From assembly GCF_007860125.1 (NCBI RefSeq), contig NZ_SJPW01000001.1, positions 892,104-956,103 on the forward strand: DNA of 64,000 nt. Reading direction: 5' to 3'. The stretch comes from Rubripirellula tenax (GTDB taxonomy: Bacteria > Planctomycetota > Planctomycetia > Pirellulales > Pirellulaceae). The position numbers were made by a program, and so were the translations under genes. Below the pieces are notes generated by a model that did no database searches, had not been told where the DNA came from, and saw only the letters and a program-made list of their open reading frames with translations. Positions 27,753 to 36,814 of this stretch are shown piece after piece (the first letter of the stretch is position 1; each line of letters opens with the position of its first letter).

Positions 27753-30700
27753 TAGGCGGTGGCAGCTTTCTTTTCGCCTCGTTCGACCAACCACAACAGG
27801 ATCGGGCTGGCGATAAAGATCGAACTGTAAGTACCGACGATGACGCCGATGACCAACGAGAACGCGAAGGCATGAATGCCGTCGCCACCGAATGCGTAAA
27901 GCAGAATCACAACGATGAACGTCGTCAACGATGTTAGCAACGTTCGGCTGAGCGTTTGGTTGATCGACGAGTTGATCATGTCGCTGGTCAATCGGGGAGC
28001 CTTGCCCTTCGTTTCTCGGATGCGGTCGAACACCACGATCGTATCGTTCAGCGAGTAACCGATGATCGTCAAGATCGCCGCGACAACCGTCAAGCTGATC
28101 TTAAAGGGGTCGATCAGCAGGAAGCCGAAAGCGTCGGCCAACCAGTAGCTGACCGCGATTGCGCCCAATGTGATCAACACATCGTGGATCAAAGCGACCA
28201 CCGCGGCAAAGCCATAAATCACGCGTTGGAATCGGAACCAGATGTATCCGATGATGCACAACAGGCTGGCGAACAGGGCACCGAATGCGCGTCCGATCAT
28301 GTCGCCGGCGACACTGGCGCCGACACTGCTGCTGCTGATCCAGACGGGATCCGAATCAAGTGAGGTCTTGAACGACTCCATGATCTTGTCAGCATCAGCT
28401 GCTTTGATCGGCATGTCGACTTTCCATTTCTGGAACGTCAATGATGAATCGGCAGTCCAGTCCTCGCTGCCCGCGCCGATCGGAGTCAATTCGATCGACC
28501 GCGCCGCCATGGGAACACCCACTTCTTTGGCCGCCGCCAACAACGAATCTTTCAGCGTCGACGCATTGAGCAAGCCACCCTCGGCGTCGCCTTCGACGCC
28601 CAATTCGATCATCGCACTGCTGTTGACGATGATATCCTCGGACGCAGCGGGAGCACTGACTGTTTCGGCAACGCCATCGGTGTCTGTGGCTTCTTGGGCA
28701 CGTGCCACTGCCAACATGACCCCGTTGTCATCCGATGGTGCGAAGTAACTTTGGTCGGTCGGTTTCGCACCCGTTGGGGTGATCGAAACGTTGTAGGTGA
28801 CCAATTTGACGCTTGGATCTGCGGCAAACGCTTTCGCGATCGCGGCTTTCAATTTGTCCACTTCGTCGAATGACGAATCGACCTTGTAAACCGTTTGTGC
28901 TTCGACGCCATCCATCGTGACACCGTTGACGGTGTATGGCACCGCTTCGGTGCCCTTGTCGGTGACTTTAACCATTTCGGGGCGAACGATATCGCGAACT
29001 GCGTCGGTCTTGGTTGGTTTGTCCAACCGAAACTGGACCGACGAACCGCCGGCGAAGTCGATGTCAAAGATACTCTCGCCGCGAGCGAACAACGATACAA
29101 CGCCCAATGCAACCAAGACGGCCGAACACATCAGTGTCAGGCGGCCCTTGCTCATGAAGTCCAACCCTTTTTCGCCCGACACGGCGGCTCGAAGCGAGTT
29201 GACGCCGTCCGACATGTTGAGCGACAGGAAGCCACGTCGTTCGGCCAGGTCAAACAGGGTTCGCGAAACGTAAATCGCGGTGAACATCGAGAACAAAATA
29301 CCCAAGATCAACGTGACCGCGAAACCACGAATTTGGTCGGTACCGATCGCGTAAAGCACGATCGCCGTGATCAACGTCGTCAGGTTGGCGTCGACAATGG
29401 TGACCGTTGCCTTGGCAAAACCATTACGAATCGCCATGCGAGACGCGGCACCCTTTTTCAGTTCTTCGCGGATCCGTTCGAAAATCAGCACGTTGGCGTC
29501 GACCGACATACCGACGGTCAAAACCAAACCGGCCAAACCGGGCAGAGTCAGCGGTTGGTTGATCAAAACCATCGTCGCCAAAATCATTCCCAGGTTCATG
29601 ATCAACGCGATGCAGGCGATGATGCCAGCGAAGCGGTAGTAGATCAGGATGAAAACGAGCACCATCAACAATGAAACGGTGATGGCCCAAACGCCTTTGG
29701 TGATCGTATCACGACCGAGCGTCGCGTCGATTTGATTTTCGGCAATCGGCTTCTTGGTCAGTGCGGCGGGCAATTGGCCGGCCTTCAAGATTTGCACCAA
29801 CGATTCGACTTCTTGGCGAGTGAAGCGACCGGTGATACGGCCTTCTTTGCGAATCGGCGACTGAATGCTGGGGGCGGAAAGCAAGTTGTCGTCGAGTACG
29901 ATGCCCAACTTGCGAGTCCGTTGGCCGATCGGAGCATTGTTGGTCGTCAGTACGAAGAATCGGTTCGATCCGGCATCGGTCAGGTTGAACGCGACTGCGG
30001 GCGAACCCTTTTCGTCGAACGTGCTGGCGGCGAACGCCAAGTCTTCGCCCGTGATATCGATCAAGGGATCGACAATCATCAGGGCTTCGATGCCCGACAT
30101 ACCTTGTTGGTCGATGAAAGCAGCAATCGATTCGGCACCTCGCAGTTGTGGCGGCAGATTCAGAATCTCGCCGGTATCGGGATTCCGTACGATCGCATCG
30201 CCGACGTCGACTCGCAATGGACCCAGTCTTCCGTTGTCTTTTTCACGGTCGACGTTCGCCCAGAACGCGACAACCGATTCGTCTTCCAGCCCTGGATCGC
30301 GAATCAGCTCATCCAATCGGGCCGCGCGGTCTTTCGACGACGCTTGTTCGATGGCCAGGTTGATTTGTGGAGAGTGGTCGGATTGGTTGGCCAGAATCGC
30401 GAATCGCAAAATACCTGCTTCTTCAACCAGTCCCTTGATTCGATCGACTTCGCGCTGATCGACTTCGGGGACGATGATTTCGATTTGTTTTTCACCGTAA
30501 GGGCGAATGACGATTTCTTGAGTACCCGACGGGTTGATACGACGCGAAAGCGGTTCAAGCAAGTCTTCCGACGTGACTTGCCCCATGCCTTCATCTCCAC
30601 CTTTGCCCAGCTTGCTGGGGTCCATTTCGTAAACCAGGATCGTGCCCCCACGGAGGTCAACGCCCAGGCCGGGTCGAGATTTGGCGAGAACCACGCCGCT

Positions 30701-30988
30701 GGCGGCAATCGCCAACAGGATCCAGCCGAAGCGGGTGCCGTAGCTGGGCATCTTCAGCGACTTGGCCAAGAAATTGCCGACCACGAATGGCAGCACGATC
30801 ACGGCCAGCGCGACCGCAACAGCGATGTACTGGTCCCATGATATGCCGGTTTCGTTCAGCGTGTTTGACGCGTCAGAGGCCATTTGCTCGGCCGCCGCAG
30901 CAACCGTCGCGGGGTCGGTTTGCGCCAGATTAAAAAAGTTCAGAGCCGAGTCGGCAGAGACCAGATTGGTCATGAAAGAGCAGTCCAT
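27752..30988 (-). CDS. secDF: Protein translocase fused subunit SecDF
   Basis: A 1078-residue fusion of SecD and SecF, the proton-driven accessory of the Sec translocon. The SecD part has the periplasmic P1 domain and the conserved GLAGLVLTVGMSVDANVLIFER block at about residues 485-505. The SecF part has ILTIIGYSLNDTIVVFDRIRET near residues 975-994 with a final LYAFGGDGIHAFAFSLVIGVIVGTYSS. Twelve or more membrane segments are expected, plus an extra N-terminal one. The SecF periplasmic domain is enlarged, with a low-complexity stretch (about residues 750-860) not seen in standard SecF. ATG 30988 was used; ATG 30973 is equally possible. It follows yajC by 66 bases, the usual order. Confidence 0.96.
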   Translation of the reverse strand: MDCSFMTNLVSADSALNFFNLAQTDPATVAAAAEQMASDASNTLNETGISWDQYIAVAVALAVIVLPFVVGNFLAKSLKMPSYGTRFGWILLAIAASGVVLAKSRPGLGVDLRGGTILVYEMDPSKLGKGGDEGMGQVTSEDLLEPLSRRINPSGTQEIVIRPYGEKQIEIIVPEVDQREVDRIKGLVEEAGILRFAILANQSDHSPQINLAIEQASSKDRAARLDELIRDPGLEDESVVAFWANVDREKDNGRLGPLRVDVGDAIVRNPDTGEILNLPPQLRGAESIAAFIDQQGMSGIEALMIVDPLIDITGEDLAFAASTFDEKGSPAVAFNLTDAGSNRFFVLTTNNAPIGQRTRKLGIVLDDNLLSAPSIQSPIRKEGRITGRFTRQEVESLVQILKAGQLPAALTKKPIAENQIDATLGRDTITKGVWAITVSLLMVLVFILIYYRFAGIIACIALIMNLGMILATMVLINQPLTLPGLAGLVLTVGMSVDANVLIFERIREELKKGAASRMAIRNGFAKATVTIVDANLTTLITAIVLYAIGTDQIRGFAVTLILGILFSMFTAIYVSRTLFDLAERRGFLSLNMSDGVNSLRAAVSGEKGLDFMSKGRLTLMCSAVLVALGVVSLFARGESIFDIDFAGGSSVQFRLDKPTKTDAVRDIVRPEMVKVTDKGTEAVPYTVNGVTMDGVEAQTVYKVDSSFDEVDKLKAAIAKAFAADPSVKLVTYNVSITPTGAKPTDQSYFAPSDDNGVMLAVARAQEATDTDGVAETVSAPAASEDIIVNSSAMIELGVEGDAEGGLLNASTLKDSLLAAAKEVGVPMAARSIELTPIGAGSEDWTADSSLTFQKWKVDMPIKAADADKIMESFKTSLDSDPVWISSSSVGASVAGDMIGRAFGALFASLLCIIGYIWFRFQRVIYGFAAVVALIHDVLITLGAIAVSYWLADAFGFLLIDPFKISLTVVAAILTIIGYSLNDTIVVFDRIRETKGKAPRLTSDMINSSINQTLSRTLLTSLTTFIVVILLYAFGGDGIHAFAFSLVIGVIVGTYSSIFIASPILLWLVERGEKKAATA

Positions 30989-31054
30989 CGTGTACTTGTA
31001 TCGGAATCGGTGCGGGGTGGGCTGGGCGACCGGCCATCAAAAGGGCTTCGCCAC

Positions 31055-31477
31055 CTAGCCGTCGTCCTTGGTTGAGTCAGTTTGATTTTCTTTGCCGGAT
31101 GAGTCTTTATCCGTCACGATTCGCGAGATCGCGGATCGGTTGACTTTGATGCGTGTGTTCCCATTTTCGTCAATTCTTAGCGTGATAATGTCGCTGTCCG
31201 CCGAAACCGCCGCGACAATCGCGTGGATCCCGCCGATGGTGACCACGCGATCGTTTTTCTTGATCGCCGCCATCAATTTCGCTTCATCTGCTTTGCGACG
31301 GCGTTCGGGCGCGATCACGATGAAGTAGAACAAAAACAGCAAGCCGGCGGGCAGCAGAAAAGGCGAAAGAAAGTCGCCCGATCCACCATCTCCGGCCGGC
31401 GCAGCAGCGGCCGTGCCAGCGGCGTCTTGCGCCACCAGTTGCACTTCAAATGCGAACCGATCAATGATGCGAACCAT
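31055..31477 (-). CDS. yajC: Preprotein translocase subunit YajC
   Basis: A 140-residue small membrane protein of the SecDF-YajC complex. One hydrophobic segment (FLSPFLLPAGLLFLFYFIVIAPERRRKADEA) is followed by the conserved KNDRVVTIGGIHAIVAAVSADSDIITLRIDENGNTRIKVNRSAISRIV block. The N-terminus has an extra glycine/alanine-rich leader, and the C-terminus is polar and probably disordered. The frame opens with TTG at 31483, but ATG at 31477 is preferred. It is the first gene of the yajC-secDF operon. Confidence 0.94.
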   Translation of the reverse strand: MVRIIDRFAFEVQLVAQDAAGTAAAAPAGDGGSGDFLSPFLLPAGLLFLFYFIVIAPERRRKADEAKLMAAIKKNDRVVTIGGIHAIVAAVSADSDIITLRIDENGNTRIKVNRSAISRIVTDKDSSGKENQTDSTKDDG

Positions 31478-31689
31478 GGACAAACGAAGTCGCCTTGCGT
31501 TTCGAGCCGATGAAAAGGGAATGCGGCATGATATGGATACCCAAAAATCGTCACAAGCCCAGCACTTGTAAGGGAGTTAGGATTCAACGGCGAAACACGA
31601 GGCATTGGGCCGACAACGCAGGCTGGACAATCTAGGCCGCGAAAACGCGGACACGCCCGGTCGAGACTTTTCCCAAAAGATCACCCAAA

Positions 31690-32757
31690 ATGACGCTAAA
31701 ACTTCCCGTCTGGCCGCCCGATTGGCCGTCGATCGGTCGAGCCGCCGCGGATTCCTTCGCTTCGGGCGATTGGGGCCGTTACGGGGCCACGGCCTGTGGA
31801 TTGCTGCAATCGCGATTGACCGAAATAACAGGGGCCTCGGCCAGCCGGTTGGTGTGCAGCGGTTCAGCCGCCGTCGAATTAGCGTTGCGGGCCGCGGGAG
31901 TCGGCCCCGGTGACGAGGTCATCACGGCGGCGTTCGACTACCCCGGAAACGTCCGCGCGATCGAATTGCTGGGTGCCCGTCCGGTGTTGGTCGATTTGTC
32001 GGCAAATTCGCCCTGCATCGACTTCGATGGCGCCGCGGCGGCAGCATCGCCGCGCGTGCGTGCGGTGATCGCATCGCATTTGTTCGGCGTTTCGGCGGAT
32101 GTCGTGGCGTTGAAAGCCACCTGCGAACAACTCGGGTGGACGTTGGTCGAGGATGCGTGCCAAGTGGCGGGAATGATGATCGACGGTCGTGCGGCCGGCT
32201 CGATCGGGCACTTCGGAACTTGGTCGCTGGGCGGCAGCAAGTTGATCACATCGGGCAGCGGCGGAGTCGTGTTTGCCAACGACGATCGCTCGGCCGCCCG
32301 TTTGACGCCGATTCTGGATCGCCCCAGTGACGCGTTTGGGCTCTCGCCGTTGGCCGCCGCTGTCGTGCTGCCTCAGTTGGACCGGTTGGACGAAATGAAT
32401 CGCCGCCGAAGTGAGACGGCCGTGTTTCTTCGCGATGAGGTCACGCCGCGATTGCCGGGGTGGGTCTGGGAGAGCGGCGTTCGGAATGTGTCGGCGTTTT
32501 ACAAGACGGCGTTCACGGTGGAATCGGCGCAGGCGCGGTTGCGGGTCATCACGGCTGCGGAAGAACTGGGTTTGCCGATCGGCGTTGGGTTTCGGTCGAT
32601 GGCGGATACCAGCGAGCGACGTTGTCGCAAACCGGTACCGCTGGACCGTTCGCGAATGCTGGGCGAACGACTGTTGGTGCTGGATCATCGCGCCCTGATG
32701 ATTGACGCAAGCGATCGGGACGAACTTGCCAGGTTGATGTTGGCCACCGCCGGCTAG
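31690..32757 (+). CDS. DegT/DnrJ/EryC1/StrS-family aminotransferase
   Basis: A 355-residue PLP enzyme of the sugar aminotransferase family (type VI). Visible elements: LVCSGSAAVELALRAAGVGPGDEVITAAFDYPGNVRAIELLGARPVLVD, IASHLFGVSADVVALKATCEQLGWTLVEDACQVAGM with the PLP-binding Asp in VEDACQ, and the Schiff-base Lys at residue 184 in LGGSKLITSGSGGVV. Members aminate keto-sugar nucleotides, or act as dehydratases or regulators in a few cases. No sugar-nucleotide genes are nearby. Its TAG is six bases before the nuclease-like gene, so the two are probably co-transcribed. Confidence 0.9.
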   Translation: MTLKLPVWPPDWPSIGRAAADSFASGDWGRYGATACGLLQSRLTEITGASASRLVCSGSAAVELALRAAGVGPGDEVITAAFDYPGNVRAIELLGARPVLVDLSANSPCIDFDGAAAAASPRVRAVIASHLFGVSADVVALKATCEQLGWTLVEDACQVAGMMIDGRAAGSIGHFGTWSLGGSKLITSGSGGVVFANDDRSAARLTPILDRPSDAFGLSPLAAAVVLPQLDRLDEMNRRRSETAVFLRDEVTPRLPGWVWESGVRNVSAFYKTAFTVESAQARLRVITAAEELGLPIGVGFRSMADTSERRCRKPVPLDRSRMLGERLLVLDHRALMIDASDRDELARLMLATAG

Positions 32758-32763
32758 GCCACT

Positions 32764-33474
32764 ATGTTCGATCAACCCGCCGGATCGAACATGGAAACGA
32801 CACTTCATCACCAATTGAAACTCGGTTACGCCGACGATCCTTCGCAAACCGAAGTCGTCCTGGGCAACTATCGCATCGACGCGATGCGGCGGTGCCAGGA
32901 ATCGGGCGACGAGTTGATCGAGGTTCAGTGCGCGTCGTTGTCGGCGATTCGTGACAAGTGCCACAACCTGCTGAAGCGGCATACGCTGCGCGTCGTCAAG
33001 CCGGTCGTCATCCGCACGCGGATCGTCAAGTTGACGAAACCGGATGGGCCGGTGAAGTCGCGGCGCTTGAGTCCCAAGCGGGGCAGCGTGCTGAACGTGT
33101 TCGACGAAATGATTTATTTCACGCGAGTCTTTCCGCACGTGAATCTGACCATGGAAGTGCCGTTGATCCATGTCGAAGAGGTTCGCGTGCCGAGCCAAAA
33201 GAAGCGACGCCGCAGTTGGCACAAAGACTACAAGGTCGCCGACGTCAAACTGGAATCGATCGAGTCCGTGATCGAGCTGAAGGTGCCGTCCGATCTGTTG
33301 TCGCTGCTCGATTTGCCCGACACGTTTACGGCGTTCAATACGGCTGATTTGGCTGCCGCGATCGACCGACCGAGGTGGCACGCCCAACAAATCGCCTATG
33401 TATTACGCAAGACAGGTGCGATCGACCAGACCGGCCGGAACAAATCCGGCGTCGTGTACCAACGAGCAGCCTAA
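32764..33474 (+). CDS. Nuclease-like (PD-(D/E)XK-type?) protein with C-terminal winged helix
   Basis: A 236-residue protein of no family I can name. Residues 10-75 show the order helix, strand, RIDAM, strand LIEVQ, helix with Lys (METTLHHQLKLGY, TEVVLGNYRIDAMRR, DELIEVQCASLSAIRDK). That matches the E/H...D...E-x-Q/K pattern of restriction-endonuclease-like folds. A basic middle part (PVKSRRLSPKRGS, SQKKRRRSWHKDYK) could hold nucleic acid. Residues about 190-236 (FNTADLAAAIDRPRWHAQQIAYVLRKTGAI) read as a winged helix. It follows the DegT gene by six bases. The alternative ATG at 32791 would drop nine residues. Function inferred only from pattern. Confidence 0.7.
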   Translation: MFDQPAGSNMETTLHHQLKLGYADDPSQTEVVLGNYRIDAMRRCQESGDELIEVQCASLSAIRDKCHNLLKRHTLRVVKPVVIRTRIVKLTKPDGPVKSRRLSPKRGSVLNVFDEMIYFTRVFPHVNLTMEVPLIHVEEVRVPSQKKRRRSWHKDYKVADVKLESIESVIELKVPSDLLSLLDLPDTFTAFNTADLAAAIDRPRWHAQQIAYVLRKTGAIDQTGRNKSGVVYQRAA

Positions 33475-33497
33475 GCGGACCACCCCGTCTTTGCCGT

Positions 33498-33596
33498 CAC
33501 CCTACGTGGCACTGCGACGTGGCCGTGCGACGCCGTTCGCAGGGTGTACAGTGCTTCTACCGCGAGCGGAGTCGCGGGTCCACATTGAGTTGCCCG
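33498..33596 (+). repeat. Three-hairpin intergenic repeat, copy B
   Basis: Carries the family's opening CACCCTACGTGGC, a GCAGGGTGTACAGTG segment and the closing GCGAGCGGAGTCGCGGGTCC, ending in GTTGCCCG. The middle AACTGC hairpin is missing, so this copy is shorter. It lies between the nuclease-like gene and the lactonase gene. Confidence 0.75.
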
Positions 33597-33663
33597 GGTT
33601 GCCCCGCGGTGTGCGCCAGACGATGATCGTGGGGTTCATCCGACCCTTTCGAGTCCCACCGCC

Positions 33664-34803
33664 ATGCGTTTCACCTCTGTCACCTGTTTCTTGTTGGCCT
33701 TGATCATGTCGCCCTCACCAACTATCGCCGACGATAACGTCGCAAAGAATATCGACGTTTGGATTGGTACCGGGAACTCCAATCTGTCGCGTGGCATCTA
33801 CCACTGTCGACTCAACACGCACACCGGCCGATTGACCGACCCGACGCTGGCGGCCGAGATGGCGGGGCCCGGTTTCTTAGCGATGCACCCGAGCGAGAAA
33901 GTCGTCTATGCCGTCGGCGATCTGGATGGCAAACCCGTCGTCGCAGCCTACACCGTCGACGGCGATCGCCTGACCCTGATCAACTCACTTGAGATCGGCG
34001 ATGGCGGAGCCGCTCACGTTGCCGTCGACCCGACCGGCAAAACGTTGCTGACCGCGCAGTATGGCGGCGGAAGTGTCGCCGCGTTCTCGCTGAACGCCGA
34101 CGGCTCGTTGAAAGTACGAACGGCGCTGATCAAACACGAAGGCGGTTCCGGCGTTGTTGCCAATCGTCAGGAAGCCTCCCACGCCCACTGGGTCGGATTT
34201 TCGCCCGACAATCGGTTCGCGTTCGTGCCCGACTTGGGATTGGATAAAGTCGTTATCTACAAACTGGATGTTGAAAACGCGGCCATCACGCCTCATGGCA
34301 GCGGCAAAGTTCCGGCCGGCGGCGGGCCTCGGCACATGAAGTTTCATCCGTCCGGAAAGTTCATCTTTGTTCTGAACGAATTGTCGCTAAGCGTCACCGT
34401 GTTCGACTACAACGCCGAAGCCGGCACGATGACTCCCAAGCAAACCATCCCGACCGTGTCGAAGCAATTGTTGGCGAAAGAGAAATTCAAAAGTGGCTCG
34501 GAAATCCGAGTCCACCCGTCGGGCCAGTTCGTCTTTGCGGCCAACCGAGGCCACGACACCATCACGGTCTTTCGAGTCAACCAGTCGACGGGGCAGTTGT
34601 CGGTGATCGAAGTTGAAAACGCTCGCGCGGTCACTCCACGGAACATCAATTTGGACCCCAGCGGCAATTGGTTGCTGGCCGCGGGTCAGGATTCCCATAC
34701 GCTGGCGTCGTTCAATGTGGACGGTTCGACCGGCGAATTGACCTACAACCAATCGGTCGTGATGGCCCCATCGGCGATCTGCGTGCTGTTTGGGCACGAA
34801 TAA
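33664..34803 (+). CDS. Secreted 6-phosphogluconolactonase-like beta-propeller protein
   Basis: A 379-residue lactonase-family (YbhE type) seven-bladed propeller with a signal peptide (MRFTSVTCFLLALIMSPSPTIA). Blade signatures include GPGFLAMHPSEKVVYAVGD, GAAHVAVDPTGKTLLTAQYGGGSVAAF, ASHAHWVGFSPDNRFAFVPDLGLDKVVIYKLD, GPRHMKFHPSGKFIFVLNE, SEIRVHPSGQFVFAANRGHDTITVF and TPRNINLDPSGNWLLAAGQDS. Its export argues against a plain role in the cytoplasmic pentose phosphate pathway; an action on exported lactones or polysaccharide is possible. Alternative annotation: generic beta-propeller fold lactonase. Confidence 0.88.
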   Translation: MRFTSVTCFLLALIMSPSPTIADDNVAKNIDVWIGTGNSNLSRGIYHCRLNTHTGRLTDPTLAAEMAGPGFLAMHPSEKVVYAVGDLDGKPVVAAYTVDGDRLTLINSLEIGDGGAAHVAVDPTGKTLLTAQYGGGSVAAFSLNADGSLKVRTALIKHEGGSGVVANRQEASHAHWVGFSPDNRFAFVPDLGLDKVVIYKLDVENAAITPHGSGKVPAGGGPRHMKFHPSGKFIFVLNELSLSVTVFDYNAEAGTMTPKQTIPTVSKQLLAKEKFKSGSEIRVHPSGQFVFAANRGHDTITVFRVNQSTGQLSVIEVENARAVTPRNINLDPSGNWLLAAGQDSHTLASFNVDGSTGELTYNQSVVMAPSAICVLFGHE

Positions 34804-34972
34804 GTAGAGCCATAAAATACCAGCCCGAATCGCCGGAGAGTATCGTCGCGTGCACTCGCTGGCGGTTCGGGCTCGTATATCGGCGTGTCGTTTGCGTGTT
34901 TTTGACGGCTATGGTTTAATTCGGGGCTACACCAGCCTCCAAACAAACCGACGTTCAAAGCACCCCCCCTCG

Positions 34973-36388
34973 ATGCAGCTCCCCATCGTAACTGACTCGC
35001 AAACGCTTCCCGGCAAGGCTCCGGCCGCCTCCACGGACGGCGTTCGTGGCCGATATGCCGTGATTTCGCTGGGTTGCCCCAAGAACTTGGTCGACACCGA
35101 ACAGATGCTCGGTCGTTTGGACGAAGACGGTTACGCGATGGTCGACTCTGTCGATTCCGCTGATTTCGTCGTCGTCAACACCTGTGGCTTCATCGATTCG
35201 GCTCGCGAGGAATCCTATGGGGCGATTGATGAGATGTTGGCGCTGAAGAAAGCAGGCAAGATCAAGAACGTCGTCGTCACCGGTTGCTTGGCCGAACGGC
35301 AACAGGGCAAGCTGCTGGAAGACCGCCCCGAAATCGACGCGATGATCGGAGTCTTCGGCCGCAACGAGATTGTGTCGGTGATCGACCGGTTGCAATCCGG
35401 CGTCGAAGAACAAGAGAAAGTGTTTCGTCCGGCGCCGATCAAGCCGCTGTCGGATGCCGTTCGCCGCGCCGTCACGCCGCGACACTTTGCGTATCTGAAA
35501 ATCAGCGAAGGCTGCGACCGGCTTTGCACGTTTTGTGCGATCCCCAAAATGCGCGGCAAGCACTACAGCAAGCCGATCGAACAAGTCATCGACGAAGCCA
35601 AGCGGTTGGGCGACAGTGGTGTGCGTGAAGTCGTCATCGTGGCTCAGGACACGACGTACTACGGCAAAGACCTGTACGGCGAACCGCGGCTAACGGAATT
35701 GCTGACCGAATTAGACAAGATCGAATCGATCGACTGGATCCGGCTGATGTACTTTTATCCGATGTACATCGACGACGCGTTGATCGATGTGCTTGCCAAT
35801 GCGAAGCGGATTCTGCCGTACATCGACATGCCGCTGCAGCACGCTTCGGACACGATGCTAAAACGCATGTCGCGGAAAACGACTCGCTCGTCGCAAGAAG
35901 CGATCTTGGCCGAACTGCGAGCGCGTATCCCCAACCTGATCATGCGTACGACGTTGATCACGGGTTTCCCTGGCGAAACCGAAGATGACATCGACCAGCT
36001 TTGTGACTTTGTGGCCAAGCAAGAGTTCGAGCACCTGGGCGTGTTCACGTACAGCATCGAAGAAGACACGCCAGCAGCGAAATTGCCCAATCGCGTTCCG
36101 GCGGAAGTCGCCAAAGCTCGCTACGACCGCGTCATGGAAGTCCAGCAAAAAGTCGCGTTCAAATGGGTCAACAGCCGTATCGGTACGGTCGAAACCGTCA
36201 TCATCGACTCGCCGCTGCCGGACCAGGAAGGCGTTTGGATCGGTCGGACTCGAGGTGAAGCCCCCGATATCGACGGGATCGTCTACGTGTCGGGTGTCGA
36301 TCCGGACGACCCGCTTGAAATCGGCGATATGATCGATTGTGAAATCGTGGCGTCGGACGGGTACGACCTGGTGGCGGCGCCCTTGTAG
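34973..36388 (+). CDS. rimO: Ribosomal protein S12 methylthiotransferase RimO
   Basis: A 471-residue radical SAM enzyme that methylthiolates an aspartate of ribosomal protein S12. The UPF0004 cysteines are at residue 35 ([11 protein letters not shown]), 71 ([10 protein letters not shown]) and in VTGCLAERQ. The radical SAM motif CDRLCTFC starts at residue 181, and the [16 protein letters not shown] block follows. A C-terminal TRAM domain ([19 protein letters not shown]) is present. The ATG at 34973 was chosen, since the upstream 41 codons look non-coding. A MITE-like element begins 15 bases after its stop. Confidence 0.95.
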   Translation: MQLPIVTDSQTLPGKAPAASTDGVRGRYAVISLGCPKNLVDTEQMLGRLDEDGYAMVDSVDSADFVVVNTCGFIDSAREESYGAIDEMLALKKAGKIKNVVVTGCLAERQQGKLLEDRPEIDAMIGVFGRNEIVSVIDRLQSGVEEQEKVFRPAPIKPLSDAVRRAVTPRHFAYLKISEGCDRLCTFCAIPKMRGKHYSKPIEQVIDEAKRLGDSGVREVVIVAQDTTYYGKDLYGEPRLTELLTELDKIESIDWIRLMYFYPMYIDDALIDVLANAKRILPYIDMPLQHASDTMLKRMSRKTTRSSQEAILAELRARIPNLIMRTTLITGFPGETEDDIDQLCDFVAKQEFEHLGVFTYSIEEDTPAAKLPNRVPAEVAKARYDRVMEVQQKVAFKWVNSRIGTVETVIIDSPLPDQEGVWIGRTRGEAPDIDGIVYVSGVDPDDPLEIGDMIDCEIVASDGYDLVAAPL

Positions 36389-36403
36389 AAAGAAATGGAA
36401 AAC

Positions 36404-36528
36404 CCTAGCAGCCTGTTGAAAAAGGGGACCGACCCTCTCCGACGTTTCGAATTCATAATGTTTCAGCAACGTCTCCAAAGGGTCAACGTCTCCAACGGGT
36501 CAGCCCCCTTTTTCAACAAGATGCTAGG
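36404..36528. repeat. 125-bp terminal-inverted-repeat element (MITE-like)
   Basis: The left end CCTAGCAGCCTGTTGAAAAA is matched in reverse by the right end TTTTTCAACAAGATGCTAGG, with about 30 bases of imperfect terminal repeat continuing into GGGG..GACC and GGTCAG..CCCC. The interior holds a short tandem repeat around CGTCTCCAA. There is no coding capacity. It lies directly after rimO and next to a three-hairpin repeat. Confidence 0.75.
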
Positions 36529-36735
36529 TGTCCTTACGGCTCCGTTGGCAGGGTGTACGGTGTTTCTTTCGTGAACTGCGTTGCAGTTCACGTCCCGCGA
36601 GCGGAGTCGCGGGTCCACATCGGGTTGCCCCAAATTCAGCCACCTTACGTGTCCCTGTGACTCGGTTGGCAGGGTGTATTTGAGTCCTATGGTGCTTTCA
36701 GCTGTCATCCCACGAGCGAAGTCTTTGGGGGCACG
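36529..36735 (+). repeat. Three-hairpin intergenic repeats, copies C (full) and C2 (partial)
   Basis: Copy C (about 36529-36631) has the opening TCCTTACGGCTCCGTTGGCAGG, a GTGAACTGC..GCAGTTCAC hairpin near 36570-36591, the CCCGCGA..TCGCGGG stem near 36594-36613 and the closing TCCACATCGGGTTGCCC. A second partial copy (about 36640-36735) repeats the CACCTTACGTG..GCAGGGTGTA start and decays afterwards. Together with the adjacent element, this fills the 426 bases between rimO and pgsA. Confidence 0.75.
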
Positions 36736-36814
36736 TTGGGTATCCTGAAACGTCCTGGCGCAACGTCCCCACCTTGGCGGGCTCTGTTGATTCGAGGACA
36801 ACGTACATACGCCG

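Noticed and set aside
29732-30841. 369-codon plus-strand ORF opposite secDF
   Set aside because: Mirror of the SecD coding strand; composition rich in Arg/Gln/Asp with no domain or hydrophobic pattern, whereas the minus strand encodes a clear SecDF.
31879-33390. 503-codon minus-strand ORF opposite the DegT and nuclease-like genes
   Set aside because: Arg/His/Gln-rich mirror spanning two genes with recognisable products on the plus strand.
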